A DNA stretch of 64,000 bases from Gammaproteobacteria bacterium. GTDB lineage: Bacteria > Pseudomonadota > Gammaproteobacteria > Pseudomonadales > Pseudohongiellaceae. Positions 25,263 to 34,365 of this stretch are shown piece by piece. The stretch is taken from assembly GCA_012960305.1 (NCBI GenBank), contig DUBM01000015.1, positions 26,150 through 90,149 on the forward strand. The letters are read 5' to 3'. A program made the translations under genes and the position numbers. The notes under the pieces are model-generated. The model was not told the DNA's origin and searched no databases. It saw only the letters and a program-made list of their open reading frames with translations. Every line of letters begins with the position of its first letter. Position 1 is the stretch's first letter.

Positions 25263-26696
25263 ATGCAAACTAGACTGCGTCGAATTATAAAGCAATTGGG
25301 GGATATGAAGCCCCCGGTTTTAATCCTCCCGTTAATTTGTTTTCTGCTGATATCGATCTATTTACCCACAGTTTCTGCCCAACTCTCTCAAGTTGATTTA
25401 GATGTAGCAAATGAAGAATCAGATCGAACCCAAGCAGAGCTTCAGCGTTTAGCTCTGGAACATGGCCATCTCGATAGGCGTTTACTGGAACCGATGGATC
25501 TCTATATCGAACAATTAACTGAGATGGGCAGATTTAATGAAGCCGGCGAAGTTATTAACCAGGCCATAATGATCACCCGTGTCAGCGAGGGCTTATATAC
25601 TCAAGCGCAATATCCATTTTTATTGAAGAAGATAGAAAATTTTGGCAATGGTGGTGATTGGACAGCGACCAGAACATGGATGGAACACCTTAAGGCGTTG
25701 TTGATAAATGATAGAGATTACAGCAGTGAACTTGCAGTCAACGCCTACATCCAATTGAGTGAGATGCATCTTTGGGGTGTGGCACGAGATTCCATTACCA
25801 TGCAAACATTTCATTTTCGCCAAGCAGAACAGGCTAGTCGGCTAGCCTTTAATCGTGCGGCTGGCGTTTGGGGTCCCACCGATCTTCGGCTGACGACAAT
25901 TTTGTATAAATCAGTATTGCAACATCATATGCAGGCGGTGGCTATAGATTCAATTGGGGGCACTTCTCTGGGGCTTCGAGGTATTGAAGGTCTCGAATTT
26001 GTCCGGTCCCGCGCTGAAGCAAAGCTGCAGCATTATCTAATTGGCTTGCGCTACTTAATTGATATTAGGCAGATATTTTTGCTACAAGACGAACCTGATC
26101 TAATGGCCGCTGCTTTGGCTGAAATGTATATAGCGGATTGGCAAGTCCTGTTTGTGAAGCCTGAGGCGGCAACATATAGCTATCAAAGAAGTTTCAACAG
26201 TCTCGCTGCTGCCGGACTAGATTCAGAATCTATAAATCGGGTATTTCATAAACCTGCGATATTACCCTTAGCAACTCTAGTAAGCGATTGGGACGAAGCA
26301 GTCTCCGCAGCCGGAACTATATTAACTCCGATTATAGTTGACAGCGGACCAGTAAACCTTAGTTTCAGTGAGTGGTCCGCCAATTTTCGCTATGTCGCTC
26401 CTGCTATCGCAATCAGTCGAGATCGCCTCGATCGATCCGTCCTCGACGGTCCAACTATTTTCACTTTCAGACTCACTGGCCTGGAAGAAATATCTCGTTG
26501 GTACAGTGGTCGATACAAAACGTTTATTAGTTCGCCCATTGATTTACAGATGATCAAAAGCTCTATGTCGAGGTCGTCCGATGCTCTAGAAATGGAAGCT
26601 ATCGTTAATCATATGCGGTTCAGGCCTAGATTGGTTGATGGTATACCTCAAGCAGTCGATGCGACTCTCGATTATCGGGTCGCTATTAGTCCCTAG
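25263..26696 (+). CDS. Exported TPR-like protein with a possible TonB-C-like end, function unknown
   Basis: 477 residues. The leader could start at residue 1 or at Met15; either precedes a hydrophobic segment ending S-A-Q. Residues about 40-330 are helical with repeat-like spacing (L-A-L-E-H-G-H-L-D, E-M-G-R-F-N-E-A-G-E-V-I-N-Q-A), consistent with degenerate tetratricopeptide repeats. The last 120 residues are beta-rich, and the end (M-R-F-R-P-R-L-V-D-G-I-P-Q, then D-Y-R-V-A) resembles the C-terminal strand of TonB-like or energy-transducing domains. Located in the periplasm or outer membrane. No neighbour suggests a pathway; the next frame downstream is a broken kinase. Confidence 0.55.
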   Translation: MQTRLRRIIKQLGDMKPPVLILPLICFLLISIYLPTVSAQLSQVDLDVANEESDRTQAELQRLALEHGHLDRRLLEPMDLYIEQLTEMGRFNEAGEVINQAIMITRVSEGLYTQAQYPFLLKKIENFGNGGDWTATRTWMEHLKALLINDRDYSSELAVNAYIQLSEMHLWGVARDSITMQTFHFRQAEQASRLAFNRAAGVWGPTDLRLTTILYKSVLQHHMQAVAIDSIGGTSLGLRGIEGLEFVRSRAEAKLQHYLIGLRYLIDIRQIFLLQDEPDLMAAALAEMYIADWQVLFVKPEAATYSYQRSFNSLAAAGLDSESINRVFHKPAILPLATLVSDWDEAVSAAGTILTPIIVDSGPVNLSFSEWSANFRYVAPAIAISRDRLDRSVLDGPTIFTFRLTGLEEISRWYSGRYKTFISSPIDLQMIKSSMSRSSDALEMEAIVNHMRFRPRLVDGIPQAVDATLDYRVAISP

Positions 26697-26748
26697 TCAG
26701 GCACACAATATTGGATCTGCGGGGAACTTAGCTTGAGTTGCCTCATTA

Positions 26749-27751
26749 TTGGGTAGTAGTGATATGTTAAATTTTCCGGAGCCTCCCAAGAGCTATAGTT
26801 CGGTCTTTCTCGAGAATACTGACAAGCCTCTTCCGCAAAAAATTGACCCCAGAACTCGTTACGCTTTTTTTAGCACAATTGCAAAAGGGGGGGCAAGTCT
26901 CTTATTAAATCCTGCAAAGATTTGCATCTCTCACGGTTCGTTTGTTACAAAACTCTAAAGCCTGAATTTGCAAACGACGAGCTTGAGCAACAACGGTTGA
27001 TACGTGAGGCTCGAGTTACTGCAATGCTGCAACATACTAATACTGTTCCTATTTATGAACTAGGAAGGGATGCGAAAGGTCATTGTTATTTCACGATGAA
27101 ACTTGTTCATGGCTACACTTTGCGGGAAATCTTGGATGATCGTGAGTGCTATGATCTCACCCAGTTAATGGAAGTAATTTTACAGGTGGCCTATGCACTG
27201 GTTTATGCCCATGAGCATGGTGTAGCCCATCGGGATATTAAGCCTGGGAATATTTTGGCAGGGCAATTTGGCGAGGTGTTATTACTCGATTGGGGGCTTG
27301 CTAAAGTGTGGAATCCAGATGGTTCCGTAACTACGGAGGTAAATTCAGACAATGAAGGCACAGCAGAAGTCATTGATCTAAGTATTACCGGGCGAGGGAA
27401 AGCTCAAGGCACGGCTCATTATATGTCTCCGGAACAAGTCAACCAAGACCCGAACATTGATCATCGTACTGACCTGTTTAGTCTAGGTGCTGTACTTTAT
27501 GAAGTGCTCTGTGGCAACCACCCGCAGCAGGTGAAAAACTGCATGAAGTAATCGAAAGTGTCTTGAATGCCACTCCAGTTAGACCTTCAGACGTGACAAA
27601 CCAAGCTGTGCCTAAAATATTGGAAAATACCGCTATGCGGTGTTTACAGAAAAATGCCTATGACCGATACGATTCTATGGCAGAAATAGTTCGATTAATT
27701 CAACAGGATTGGCGCTCGAGTTTAGTTGCTGGCCATGAATCTTTAGCGTAG
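26749..27751 (+). pseudogene. Broken Hanks-type Ser/Thr protein kinase (two frameshifts)
   Basis: Three overlapping or adjacent frames together give one kinase domain. Frame 1 (26749-26958) supplies the N-terminus up to the Gly-rich loop I-A-K-G-G. Frame 2 (from about 26905 to 27551) carries C-Y-K-T-L-K-P-E (subdomain II Lys), H-R-D-I-K-P-G-N-I-L, D-W-G-L-A-K (the D-F-G equivalent) and M-S-P-E-Q. Frame 3 (27563-27751, effectively from about 27530) gives the terminal helices with A-M-R-C-L-Q-K-N-A. The first shift lies at a run of seven G after AAAA (about 26884-26895). The second is near G-T-G-A-A-A-A-A (about 27530-27540), each equivalent to loss of one base. The protein would also end right after the kinase domain. 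I read it as a pseudogene; assembly errors at homopolymers are the alternative. Confidence 0.75.
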
Positions 27752-27827
27752 TGTCTTTTACTAATTTACGCCCCTTCCAAGGCAGTGTTGGCGGCTAATT
27801 TAATCAGATGAAAAGAGTGAAGTTATA

Positions 27828-29522
27828 ATGAATGTTATTCGCCGGTTTTCAATTTCTTTCCCTTGCGCAATTTTCCTCAGCATTTCTGTATCCGCCTTCT
27901 CGCAACAAGCCGAAGTGATATTTGTTGGTGATCATATTCTCACCATGGATGGTTCTGAGGTGAGCGCGGTAGCAATTTCTGGTGATCGAATTATCGCCAC
28001 GGGCGATTCCACAGAAATATTAGAACTCGGTACCGCAGCTACTAGAATAGTCGAGCTTGGTGATCAGGCATTGCTGCCAGGATTTATTGATGCCCATGGG
28101 CATTTCACGGCTGTAGCTCGTTATTCAGATCTTTTGGATTTATCTTCACCTCCAGTGGGTGGAGTAACAAATATTGACGACATCGTTCGACTTATTCGTA
28201 GTCGAATCGAACGAGAGCAGATACCACCGGGCGAGGCCATCTTTGGATTCGGTTATGACGACTCGCTATTGGAAGAGCAGCGGCACCCAAACCGCGATGA
28301 TCTGGATCGTGCTTCAACTCAACACTCTATTATTATACGGCATGTCTCTGGACATTTATTAGCAGCCAATTCTTTTGCTTTGTCGCAGGCTAATGTGAAT
28401 TCAGGTACTGAAAACCCGTCAGGAGGGATAGTCCGCCGCAGAGTTGGGAGTAATGAGCCCGATGGTGTTATGGAAGAAACTGCCATGGGAGCATTCCCAG
28501 GCGCGGGCGCGGATTTCACTCTTGAACGCATGGGTGAATTACGTCGTCAAACGCTGAATCTTTATGCCGGATTTGGGACCACAACAGTTCAAGATAGCAA
28601 TCTTCCGCCTGCTTATGTCGAGTTACTGCGTGAGGAAGCCCTGGAAGAAGCTTATCCGGTAGACCTGGTCGCATTCATTACTGCCAACGGTCTGAATGAT
28701 ACAGAACTTGAGCGTATTCGTCATGATACAAGTTATGAAGGTGGGTTCAGATTGGGCGGGGTTAAATTCATTCTCGATGGCTCACCACAAGGCCGAACAG
28801 CGTGGATGTCCGAGCCGTATCATGAGGGTCCTCCTGGCGTCGACAGTAGTTATGTCGCCTACCCAAGCTATGATCCCGACGCTTATCGATCTCGTATCCG
28901 CGGGCTGATTAACCGTGGTACACCGGTACTCGCTCATGCGAATGGGGATGAGGCCATAGAACTTATGGTGGATGGGATTAGCAATGCTTTGGCTGGTAGT
29001 GCGATCCCTGACCATAGGTCGACCATTATTCACGCGCAACTAATTAGACCTGATCAATTAGATAGAGTAAAAGACTTGGGAATTATTCCTTCTTATTATG
29101 CAGTACATCCATATTTTTGGGGTGATTGGCATCGCTTGAGCTTTGGTGATGATAGAGCTAGTTTTATTAGCCCGGTTGCTGCAACTATCGAGCGCGGTAT
29201 ACCGTTTACGATTCACAATGATTCACCTATTGTGCCACCGGATATGATGCGCTTGATCTCGATTACCGTAAATAGAGCCACTAGAAGTGGTTATATTCTT
29301 GGGCCAGACCAGCGGGCAACAGTAGAGCAAGCAATTTATGCTGTGACTCAGGGAGCAGCGTTTCAATATTTTGAAGAAGATGAGAAGGGATCAATTACTG
29401 TAGGTAAAAGAGCAGATCTAGTCGTACTTGCTGCAGACCCGCGTGATGTTGATCCGAGTACACTTGCTGATATTGAGATAGTAGAAACTTTCGCCCGGGG
29501 AAAATCAGTATTTAAGAAATAG
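27828..29522 (+). CDS. Exported amidohydrolase (YtcJ-like)
   Basis: 564 residues with a signal peptide (cleavage after F-S-Q, about 26). The amidohydrolase landmarks are in order: A-L-L-P-G-F-I-D-A-H-G-H-F (metal ligands H-x-H), G-F-G-Y-D-D near 145, D-G-S-P-Q-G-R-T-A-W, V-L-A-H-A-N-G-D (His), I-H-N-D-S-P (Asp) and the final K-G-S-I-T-V-G-K-R-A-D-L-V-V-L. These match the YtcJ-type branch, whose members hydrolyse amide bonds of diverse substrates. The predicted periplasmic location is unusual for the branch but common in marine gammaproteobacteria. It is followed 50 bp later by a dehydrogenase gene and may be co-transcribed with it. Substrate unknown. Confidence 0.85.
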   Translation: MNVIRRFSISFPCAIFLSISVSAFSQQAEVIFVGDHILTMDGSEVSAVAISGDRIIATGDSTEILELGTAATRIVELGDQALLPGFIDAHGHFTAVARYSDLLDLSSPPVGGVTNIDDIVRLIRSRIEREQIPPGEAIFGFGYDDSLLEEQRHPNRDDLDRASTQHSIIIRHVSGHLLAANSFALSQANVNSGTENPSGGIVRRRVGSNEPDGVMEETAMGAFPGAGADFTLERMGELRRQTLNLYAGFGTTTVQDSNLPPAYVELLREEALEEAYPVDLVAFITANGLNDTELERIRHDTSYEGGFRLGGVKFILDGSPQGRTAWMSEPYHEGPPGVDSSYVAYPSYDPDAYRSRIRGLINRGTPVLAHANGDEAIELMVDGISNALAGSAIPDHRSTIIHAQLIRPDQLDRVKDLGIIPSYYAVHPYFWGDWHRLSFGDDRASFISPVAATIERGIPFTIHNDSPIVPPDMMRLISITVNRATRSGYILGPDQRATVEQAIYAVTQGAAFQYFEEDEKGSITVGKRADLVVLAADPRDVDPSTLADIEIVETFARGKSVFKK

Positions 29523-29572
29523 AACATCTAAGATGCAGGAATTTATTGGGTATAACAATTTAGGAGTGAGTA

Positions 29573-30439
29573 ATGAAAGTCGCTTTTATTGGATTGGGTG
29601 TCATGGGATATCCAATGGCCGGTCATGTCAAAAATGCAGGAATGGATGTGTGTGTGTACAACCGTTCCACTGAGAAAGCTGAAAAATGGTGTGCAGAGTA
29701 TGGAGGTGAGATGGCAGCCACTCCTGCGGCAACAGTGGCAGGTTGCGATGTGGTTTTATCTTGTGTTGGCAACGACAACGATGTAAGGCAGGTTTTACTT
29801 GGAAACGATGGTGCATTCGTTGGAATGGGCGATGGAACTATTTTAATTGATCACACCACAGCCTCAGCTTCTTTGGCTCGAGAGCTTTATGGGATTGCCG
29901 AAGAGCAGGGCAAAAAATTTCTCGACGCGCCGGTTTCTGGTGGTCAGGCTGGTGCTGATAATGGTGCATTGACGGTGATGATCGGTGGAGACGCCGCTGT
30001 TTACGAATCAGCTAAACCTGTGCTGGATAGTTACTCTAAATTTAACAAGCTGTTAGGGCCAGCTGGGAGCGGCCAGCTGGCAAAAATGGTGAATCAGATT
30101 TGTATTGCCGGTGTGGTGCAGGGGCTTGCTGAAGGACTGCACTTTGCGATGAAAGCTGGTCTCGATGGCGAAGCTTTAATCGAAACAATTTCAAAAGGCG
30201 CTGCGGGTTCCTGGCAAATGGAAAACCGCTATAAAACAATGCTGGCCGATAATTATGAGTTCGGTTTTGCAGTAGATTGGATGCGCAAAGATTTAGGTAT
30301 CGCTTTGGAAGAAGCAAGTAGTAATGGTGCAGATCTTCCTGTAGCTCAGTTGGTAGATAGTTTTTATGCTGAGGTTCAGGCAATGGGTGGCAATCGCTGG
30401 GACACTTCTAGTTTGCTAACCAGGTTCTCTAGGAAGTAA
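29573..30439 (+). CDS. Beta-hydroxyacid dehydrogenase (3-hydroxyisobutyrate/tartronate semialdehyde reductase family)
   Basis: 288 residues, typical length. N-terminal NAD(P) motif G-L-G-V-M-G-Y-P-M-A (about 7-16), the substrate-binding D-A-P-V-S-G-G-Q-A-G-A (about 118-128), and catalytic Lys within L-A-K-M-V-N-Q-I. The following cofactor choice region starts V-Y-N-R-S-T-E-K, where Asn-Arg after the second strand suggests NADP(H) preference. Cytosolic. It reduces or oxidises a 3-hydroxy acid such as tartronate semialdehyde/glycerate, which would connect with the glyoxylate genes at 40-46 kb, but 3-hydroxyisobutyrate or succinic-semialdehyde activity is equally possible. A TAGGAG site precedes the ATG. 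Confidence 0.88.
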   Translation: MKVAFIGLGVMGYPMAGHVKNAGMDVCVYNRSTEKAEKWCAEYGGEMAATPAATVAGCDVVLSCVGNDNDVRQVLLGNDGAFVGMGDGTILIDHTTASASLARELYGIAEEQGKKFLDAPVSGGQAGADNGALTVMIGGDAAVYESAKPVLDSYSKFNKLLGPAGSGQLAKMVNQICIAGVVQGLAEGLHFAMKAGLDGEALIETISKGAAGSWQMENRYKTMLADNYEFGFAVDWMRKDLGIALEEASSNGADLPVAQLVDSFYAEVQAMGGNRWDTSSLLTRFSRK

Positions 30440-30674
30440 GTTTCTCGCTTGGATCCTGGGAATTTCTTAATAGCTTCTGCAATTAGTAGGCAATTGCTTG
30501 GCATAGGTTGTAGAGCTAGCTTTTAGAACTCTGCCCCGATTTGGAGAAATACCTACCAATTGGTTTTGCTCCAAACGGCCCCAATTTGCTGGCAATTCAT
30601 CCCATTTCTATTGATTCTTAGACGCTAAACCTCTAACTTACACTTTCAGCACGAATAATCTTCGGGGGACTCCA

Positions 30675-31706
30675 ATGAAATCTAAAAATTTACTGATTTT
30701 TTCAGTACTTAGCGCGATTAGTAGCCTGGCGGTGGCACAGACAGGTGATTACGAAGCACCGCGTACTGAATACGGACATCCAGATCTTCAAGGTGTTTGG
30801 AACTTTAGTTCGAATACGCCGATGCAACGGCCTACAAAATATGGCACGCAGGAATTTCTCTCAACAGAAGAAGTTGAAGAAGCTGTTGCCAGGCAGCAAA
30901 CTTCAGCCGCAGCAGCTGATGCAAGAGCTGCGAAACTTGTCGTCAATCCTGAAGCGCCAGCGGCGGGCAAAGACCCGGGTGGTTATAACGATTTCTGGTT
31001 TGAGGTTGCTGGAATTGGGGATATAGTTCGAACATCATTAATCATCTATCCGGAAGATGGTCGTCAACCAGACTATGTCGAAGGGGCGAATGCTCAATTT
31101 GGTGGCCTTGGTCCAGATATTCCCGGCACTCGTCCAGTACGTTATGTAGTCGGAGGAATAGAAAAGGATGGTCCAGAGGATCGAGGCCTTTCTGAGCGCT
31201 GCATTGTCGGTTTTAACTCAGGCCCTCCTTTCACGCCAAGTTTGTATAACAACAACATGCAAATTTTTCAGAATAAAGACACAGCTGTCATCATGACGGA
31301 AATGATTCATGATGCACGTATTGTTCCATTAGTGGATAAGCCTGCTCTTGATGACAACATCCGACTTTGGTCAGGTGATTCTCGTGGCTATTATGACGGT
31401 GACACATTGGTAGTAGAGACAAAGAATTTCAATGGTTTACGCCAAACTTTTGGAAGCGCCGGTCATAACTATAATGCAACTCTAACTGAAAAATTTACTC
31501 GTACTGCTCGCGATACAGTTAATTATGAGTTCACCATTGATGACCCATCTACATTTACTGATAGGATAACAGCTATTGTACCGATGACTAAGTTAGGTGG
31601 GCAGATATATGAATATGCTTGCCATGAAGGTAACTATGGAATGCTCAATACTCTGCGTGGGAAAAGAGTAGAAGATCGTACCGGAGTTTCAAGCGGCGCG
31701 AACTAA
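30675..31706 (+). CDS. Exported PDLxGxW-type protein of unknown function (long form)
   Basis: 343 residues with a signal peptide ending V-A-Q-T. The mature N-terminus has the G-H-P-D-L-Q-G-V-W-N-F motif that defines a family abundant in marine gammaproteobacteria and acidobacteria but without known activity. Central motifs are S-E-R-C-I-V-G-F-N-S-G-P-P and D-G-D-T-L-V-V-E-T-K-N-F. The C-terminal part has Y-E-F-T-I-D-D-P-S-T-F-T-D and Y-E-Y-A-C-H-E-G-N-Y. Two conserved Cys (in R-C-I and A-C-H) may form a disulfide. A shorter paralogue follows, and a third copy survives only as a C-terminal remnant at 38.3 kb. It ends at a strong terminator. Confidence 0.7.
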   Translation: MKSKNLLIFSVLSAISSLAVAQTGDYEAPRTEYGHPDLQGVWNFSSNTPMQRPTKYGTQEFLSTEEVEEAVARQQTSAAAADARAAKLVVNPEAPAAGKDPGGYNDFWFEVAGIGDIVRTSLIIYPEDGRQPDYVEGANAQFGGLGPDIPGTRPVRYVVGGIEKDGPEDRGLSERCIVGFNSGPPFTPSLYNNNMQIFQNKDTAVIMTEMIHDARIVPLVDKPALDDNIRLWSGDSRGYYDGDTLVVETKNFNGLRQTFGSAGHNYNATLTEKFTRTARDTVNYEFTIDDPSTFTDRITAIVPMTKLGGQIYEYACHEGNYGMLNTLRGKRVEDRTGVSSGAN

Positions 31707-31719
31707 GCTCTGATTTTAT

Positions 31720-31752
31720 AAAAGGGTGATTATTAATAATCACCCTTTTTTT
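31720..31752. terminator. Bidirectional terminator, perfect palindrome
   Basis: AAAA, then GGGTGATTATT directly followed by its exact reverse complement AATAATCACCC, and a run of T. It lies between the two PDLxGxW-family genes. Confidence 0.9.
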
Positions 31753-31818
31753 TCACCAGGGCGTAATTACTAAAACCACACGACTACAATGAACTTGTTT
31801 AGGATTTAAGGGTTGTAC

Positions 31819-32652
31819 ATGAAAACACTATTACAAAAATACACTTTGGTTATTGGTCTGATTGCGATTATGAGTTTGGGTTCGATTCAGGCGGTTGCAC
31901 AAAGTGGCGAAATAGCGCGCACTCCTGACGGCAAGCCAGATCTTAGTGGAATATGGCAAGCAATGACTTCTGCTCATTATGACATTGAGCCTCATGCAGC
32001 TGCTCAAGGGCCTTACCCTAGACAGATGGGTGCGCTCTCAGCGATCCCCGCTGGACTAGGCATTATCGAAGGTGGTCGTATTCCTTACAACGAGCAGAGT
32101 GCGCGACAGCGGGATGCCAATAAAGCTGCGGCGATCGAAAATGATCCCCTAGCAAAGTGTTATATGCCTGGAGTTCCTAGAGCGAATTACCTACCTTTCC
32201 CATTTCAAATAGTTCAGTCACGGGAAGTTATTCTTATTGCTTATGAAATGGCTGAAGCAAATAGAATACTTTACGTTGATCAGCCTGACTTAGAGTCGCA
32301 AGTAGACGCTTGGATGGGCCACTCAAACGCACATTGGGAAGGTGATACATTAGTTGTTCGAGTTAGTGGTCAAATGCCTGATACTTGGTTTGACCAAGCA
32401 GGCAACCATCATAGCTTTGCTATGGTTGTAGAAGAGCGTTGGACTGCAACAGGTGCAGATCATCTTATCTATGAAGCGACTATGACTGACGCCAATACTT
32501 TTACTCAGCCTTGGAAAGTTAGTTTCCCTCTGTATAGAAGAGTAGAAGAGAATATGCAGTTGCTAGAATTTAAATGCGCGGAATTTGCTGAAGAATATCT
32601 CTACGGCGAGTGGCGTAAAGAAGGAACACCTATCGGTAATCCTCCTCAATAG
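31819..32652 (+). CDS. Exported PDLxGxW-type protein of unknown function (short form)
   Basis: 277 residues from the ATG at 31819 (AAGGG 7 nt upstream; an in-frame TTG two codons earlier is ignored). Signal peptide to about A-V-A-Q. The family motif G-K-P-D-L-S-G-I-W-Q-A follows immediately. Further family marks are L-A-K-C-Y-M-P-G-V-P-R, Y-V-D-Q-P-D, N-A-H-W-E-G-D-T-L-V-V-R-V-S, Y-E-A-T-M-T-D-A-N-T-F-T and L-L-E-F-K-C-A-E-F-A-E-E-Y-L-Y-G. It is a diverged paralogue of the preceding gene, but separated by a terminator. Role unknown; the conserved Cys pair and exported location are shared. Confidence 0.7.
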   Translation: MKTLLQKYTLVIGLIAIMSLGSIQAVAQSGEIARTPDGKPDLSGIWQAMTSAHYDIEPHAAAQGPYPRQMGALSAIPAGLGIIEGGRIPYNEQSARQRDANKAAAIENDPLAKCYMPGVPRANYLPFPFQIVQSREVILIAYEMAEANRILYVDQPDLESQVDAWMGHSNAHWEGDTLVVRVSGQMPDTWFDQAGNHHSFAMVVEERWTATGADHLIYEATMTDANTFTQPWKVSFPLYRRVEENMQLLEFKCAEFAEEYLYGEWRKEGTPIGNPPQ

Positions 32653-32667
32653 TAATTGCTCGAGCAC

Positions 32668-32701
32668 AAAAAAGCCTGCTTCGAAAGTCGCAGGCTTTTT
32701 T
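32668..32701. terminator. Bidirectional intrinsic terminator
   Basis: AAAAAAGCCTGC and GCAGGCTTTTTT around a 10-nt loop. It separates the convergent PDLxGxW-family gene and the nitroreductase gene. Confidence 0.9.
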
Positions 32702-32758
32702 GTGGAAAATTGAAAGTTCAGGAGAACTAAAATTTAGTAGCTAAGCTATTAGTAAAAT

Positions 32759-33421
32759 TCAATCGTTATGAAAGCTACTGAACTGTTCAAGGGGTTTTCG
32801 AGAAATGTCGGGAACTGTAGCATCTGGTTCTGGGTAACCAACAACTAAAACCATGAGAGGTTTTTCAGAAACTGGTCTCCCCAATATTTCATTCAGAAAC
32901 TTCATGGGGCTAGGAGTGTGGGTCAGCGTGGCTAATCCAGCATTGTGTAATCCAGCGATTAGCAACCCAGTCGCTATTCCTGCTGATTCAGTAACGTAGT
33001 AATTCTTGTACTTTTTGCCCTCGCTGCTCAATTGGTATTTTTGCCCGAATATAACCACAAGGTAGGGTGCTCGCTCAAGAAAGGGCTTGTCTGCATCGGT
33101 CCCCAGAGGTGCTAATGCATCCAGCCAGTCTTGTGGTGCTCGCTTGGTATAGAATTCTTTTTCCTCAAGTTCTGCTGCTGCGCGAATTTTTTGTTTGATA
33201 ATTGGACTACTTACCACAGCAAAATGCCAAGGTTGTCTATTGGCTCCACTCGGAGCACTACCTGCAGTGAGTAAACAATCTTCAATGAGTTTTCTTGGAA
33301 CTGCTTTGTTTGAGAAATCCCGAACTGTTCGTCTCGTTGACATCAGTTGTTCGAATTTGGTGGCCCGCTCCTGCATTTCCGAATCGGTTAAGAATTTAAA
33401 TTTAAGCTCTACTGAATTCAC
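32759..33421 (-). CDS. Nitroreductase-family FMN oxidoreductase
   Basis: 220 residues, typical length, no signal peptide. FMN-binding N-terminus S-T-R-R-T-V-R-D-F (about 30-38), the [13 protein letters not shown] block (about 53-65), and C-terminal [12 protein letters not shown] and V-V-G-Y-P. The arrangement (R-R-T-V-R-D-F with S-G-A-N-R-Q-P-W) matches the flavin-reductase/dehalogenase-like branch of the superfamily. Cytosolic; reduces nitro, quinone or flavin-type acceptors, or acts in dehalogenation. No functional partner is adjacent. Confidence 0.88.
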   Translation of the reverse strand: MNSVELKFKFLTDSEMQERATKFEQLMSTRRTVRDFSNKAVPRKLIEDCLLTAGSAPSGANRQPWHFAVVSSPIIKQKIRAAAELEEKEFYTKRAPQDWLDALAPLGTDADKPFLERAPYLVVIFGQKYQLSSEGKKYKNYYVTESAGIATGLLIAGLHNAGLATLTHTPSPMKFLNEILGRPVSEKPLMVLVVGYPEPDATVPDISRKPLEQFSSFHND

Positions 33422-33754
33422 TTAAGATTCCTTATTATTTCGCAGTGGACTGCTATTTATTGGGCTAGTTTCTATTTATAGTCAGATTGATTATAGCCTG
33501 CAAGTTACACTCTAGGGGCAATGCCGGTGCCTGGATAATAGCAATTAGATTGTGAAAGAGTAGCCGTACTAATTGAATAGGTAACCACAGGACAACAGCA
33601 ACGCAGTGATGAGGTGGCTAGCGTCTATATGCTGGGCAGTAGTGCCGAACTTAATGGCTTGCTACTCTAAATCGCTGCAGCTAACGGTGAGTAAAATTGT
33701 TTCTAGAGTAATTAGCCGTCCGCTACAGCAGTAATCATCAATCAGAGATATAGC
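33422..33754. other. Intergenic region
   Basis: 333 bp upstream of the nitroreductase and downstream of a cupin gene, both minus strand. Short plus-strand frames (about 33585-33720) are open but show no family pattern or start signal. I see no supported feature beyond the expected nitroreductase promoter. Confidence 0.4.
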
Positions 33755-34306
33755 CTAATCATATTTTAAATCCATAACTTTATTTGGATCGCCGCGAAAT
33801 ATAATATAGCTTATGTTCTTCGAGGGAATTTCATGCCAACCATGAGGCATACCCTTAGGTATGATGGCAATATCGCCCACTTTTACTTTCTGTTGAACTG
33901 CTCCACGAATTTCACCGTTTTCAATGGGACCTAAAAGAGCGCTTACTCTGCTGGTTTTCTCAATGAGTTCACCGCCAGTCAACATTGTCCCTTCTCCGGC
34001 TACTATGTAATAAATCTCATCAAGGTCGGGGTGGGCAATTCCTGTTGCCGGTCCGCCAGCTTCCTTGTGATTACGTTGAACAACTGAAACACCTAGATGT
34101 TCTCCACCAACATCCACGTGGCGCATAACGATATCACTTACATTTCGGTCGCCTGCTAGATTTGCGAGGCCCTGAGCTAAGGTTGCCTCTACTTCTTGTT
34201 CAGTCATGATCGTGGCTGCTTGACCTTCATGATGGTCAGCTTGTGTCGTAAGCAAGGGAAAGCTCATGAGCAAACATAAACAGATTATTCTTATTAGCTT
34301 TTGCAT
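33755..34306 (-). CDS. Exported cupin-domain protein
   Basis: 183 residues with a signal peptide (L-C-L-L-M-S-F...T-Q-A). A helical segment with M-T-E-Q-E-V-E-A-T-L-A-Q-G-L precedes a single cupin barrel: V-D-V-G-G-E-H-L-G-V-S-V-V, A-H-P-D-L-D-E-I-Y-Y-I-V-A-G-E-G (motif 1) and V-G-D-I-A-I-I-P-K-G-M-P-H-G-W-H-E (motif 2). Motif 1 has one His plus D-E-I-Y-Y, the same variant as the cupin at 7.4 kb, so those two are paralogues. Ends F-R-G-D-P-N-K-V. Downstream of the M19 dipeptidase gene on the same strand (59 bp), so possibly one transcript. Ligand unknown. Confidence 0.8.
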   Translation of the reverse strand: MQKLIRIICLCLLMSFPLLTTQADHHEGQAATIMTEQEVEATLAQGLANLAGDRNVSDIVMRHVDVGGEHLGVSVVQRNHKEAGGPATGIAHPDLDEIYYIVAGEGTMLTGGELIEKTSRVSALLGPIENGEIRGAVQQKVKVGDIAIIPKGMPHGWHEIPSKNISYIIFRGDPNKVMDLKYD

Positions 34307-34365
34307 TTTGACTCCTAATCTTTCTTTTAAAGGATATGGAAAACTATTTACAGCTTGTAGATGCG

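Noticed and set aside
26749..27751. Programmed ribosomal frameshifting in the kinase
   Set aside because: Two shifts would be needed, no stimulatory structure is evident, and the protein lacks its usual C-terminal part, so decay or assembly error is simpler.
33585..33720. Short plus-strand frames that look faintly coding
   Set aside because: Two different frames are open, neither has a start signal or a family pattern, and the composition is not clearly coding.
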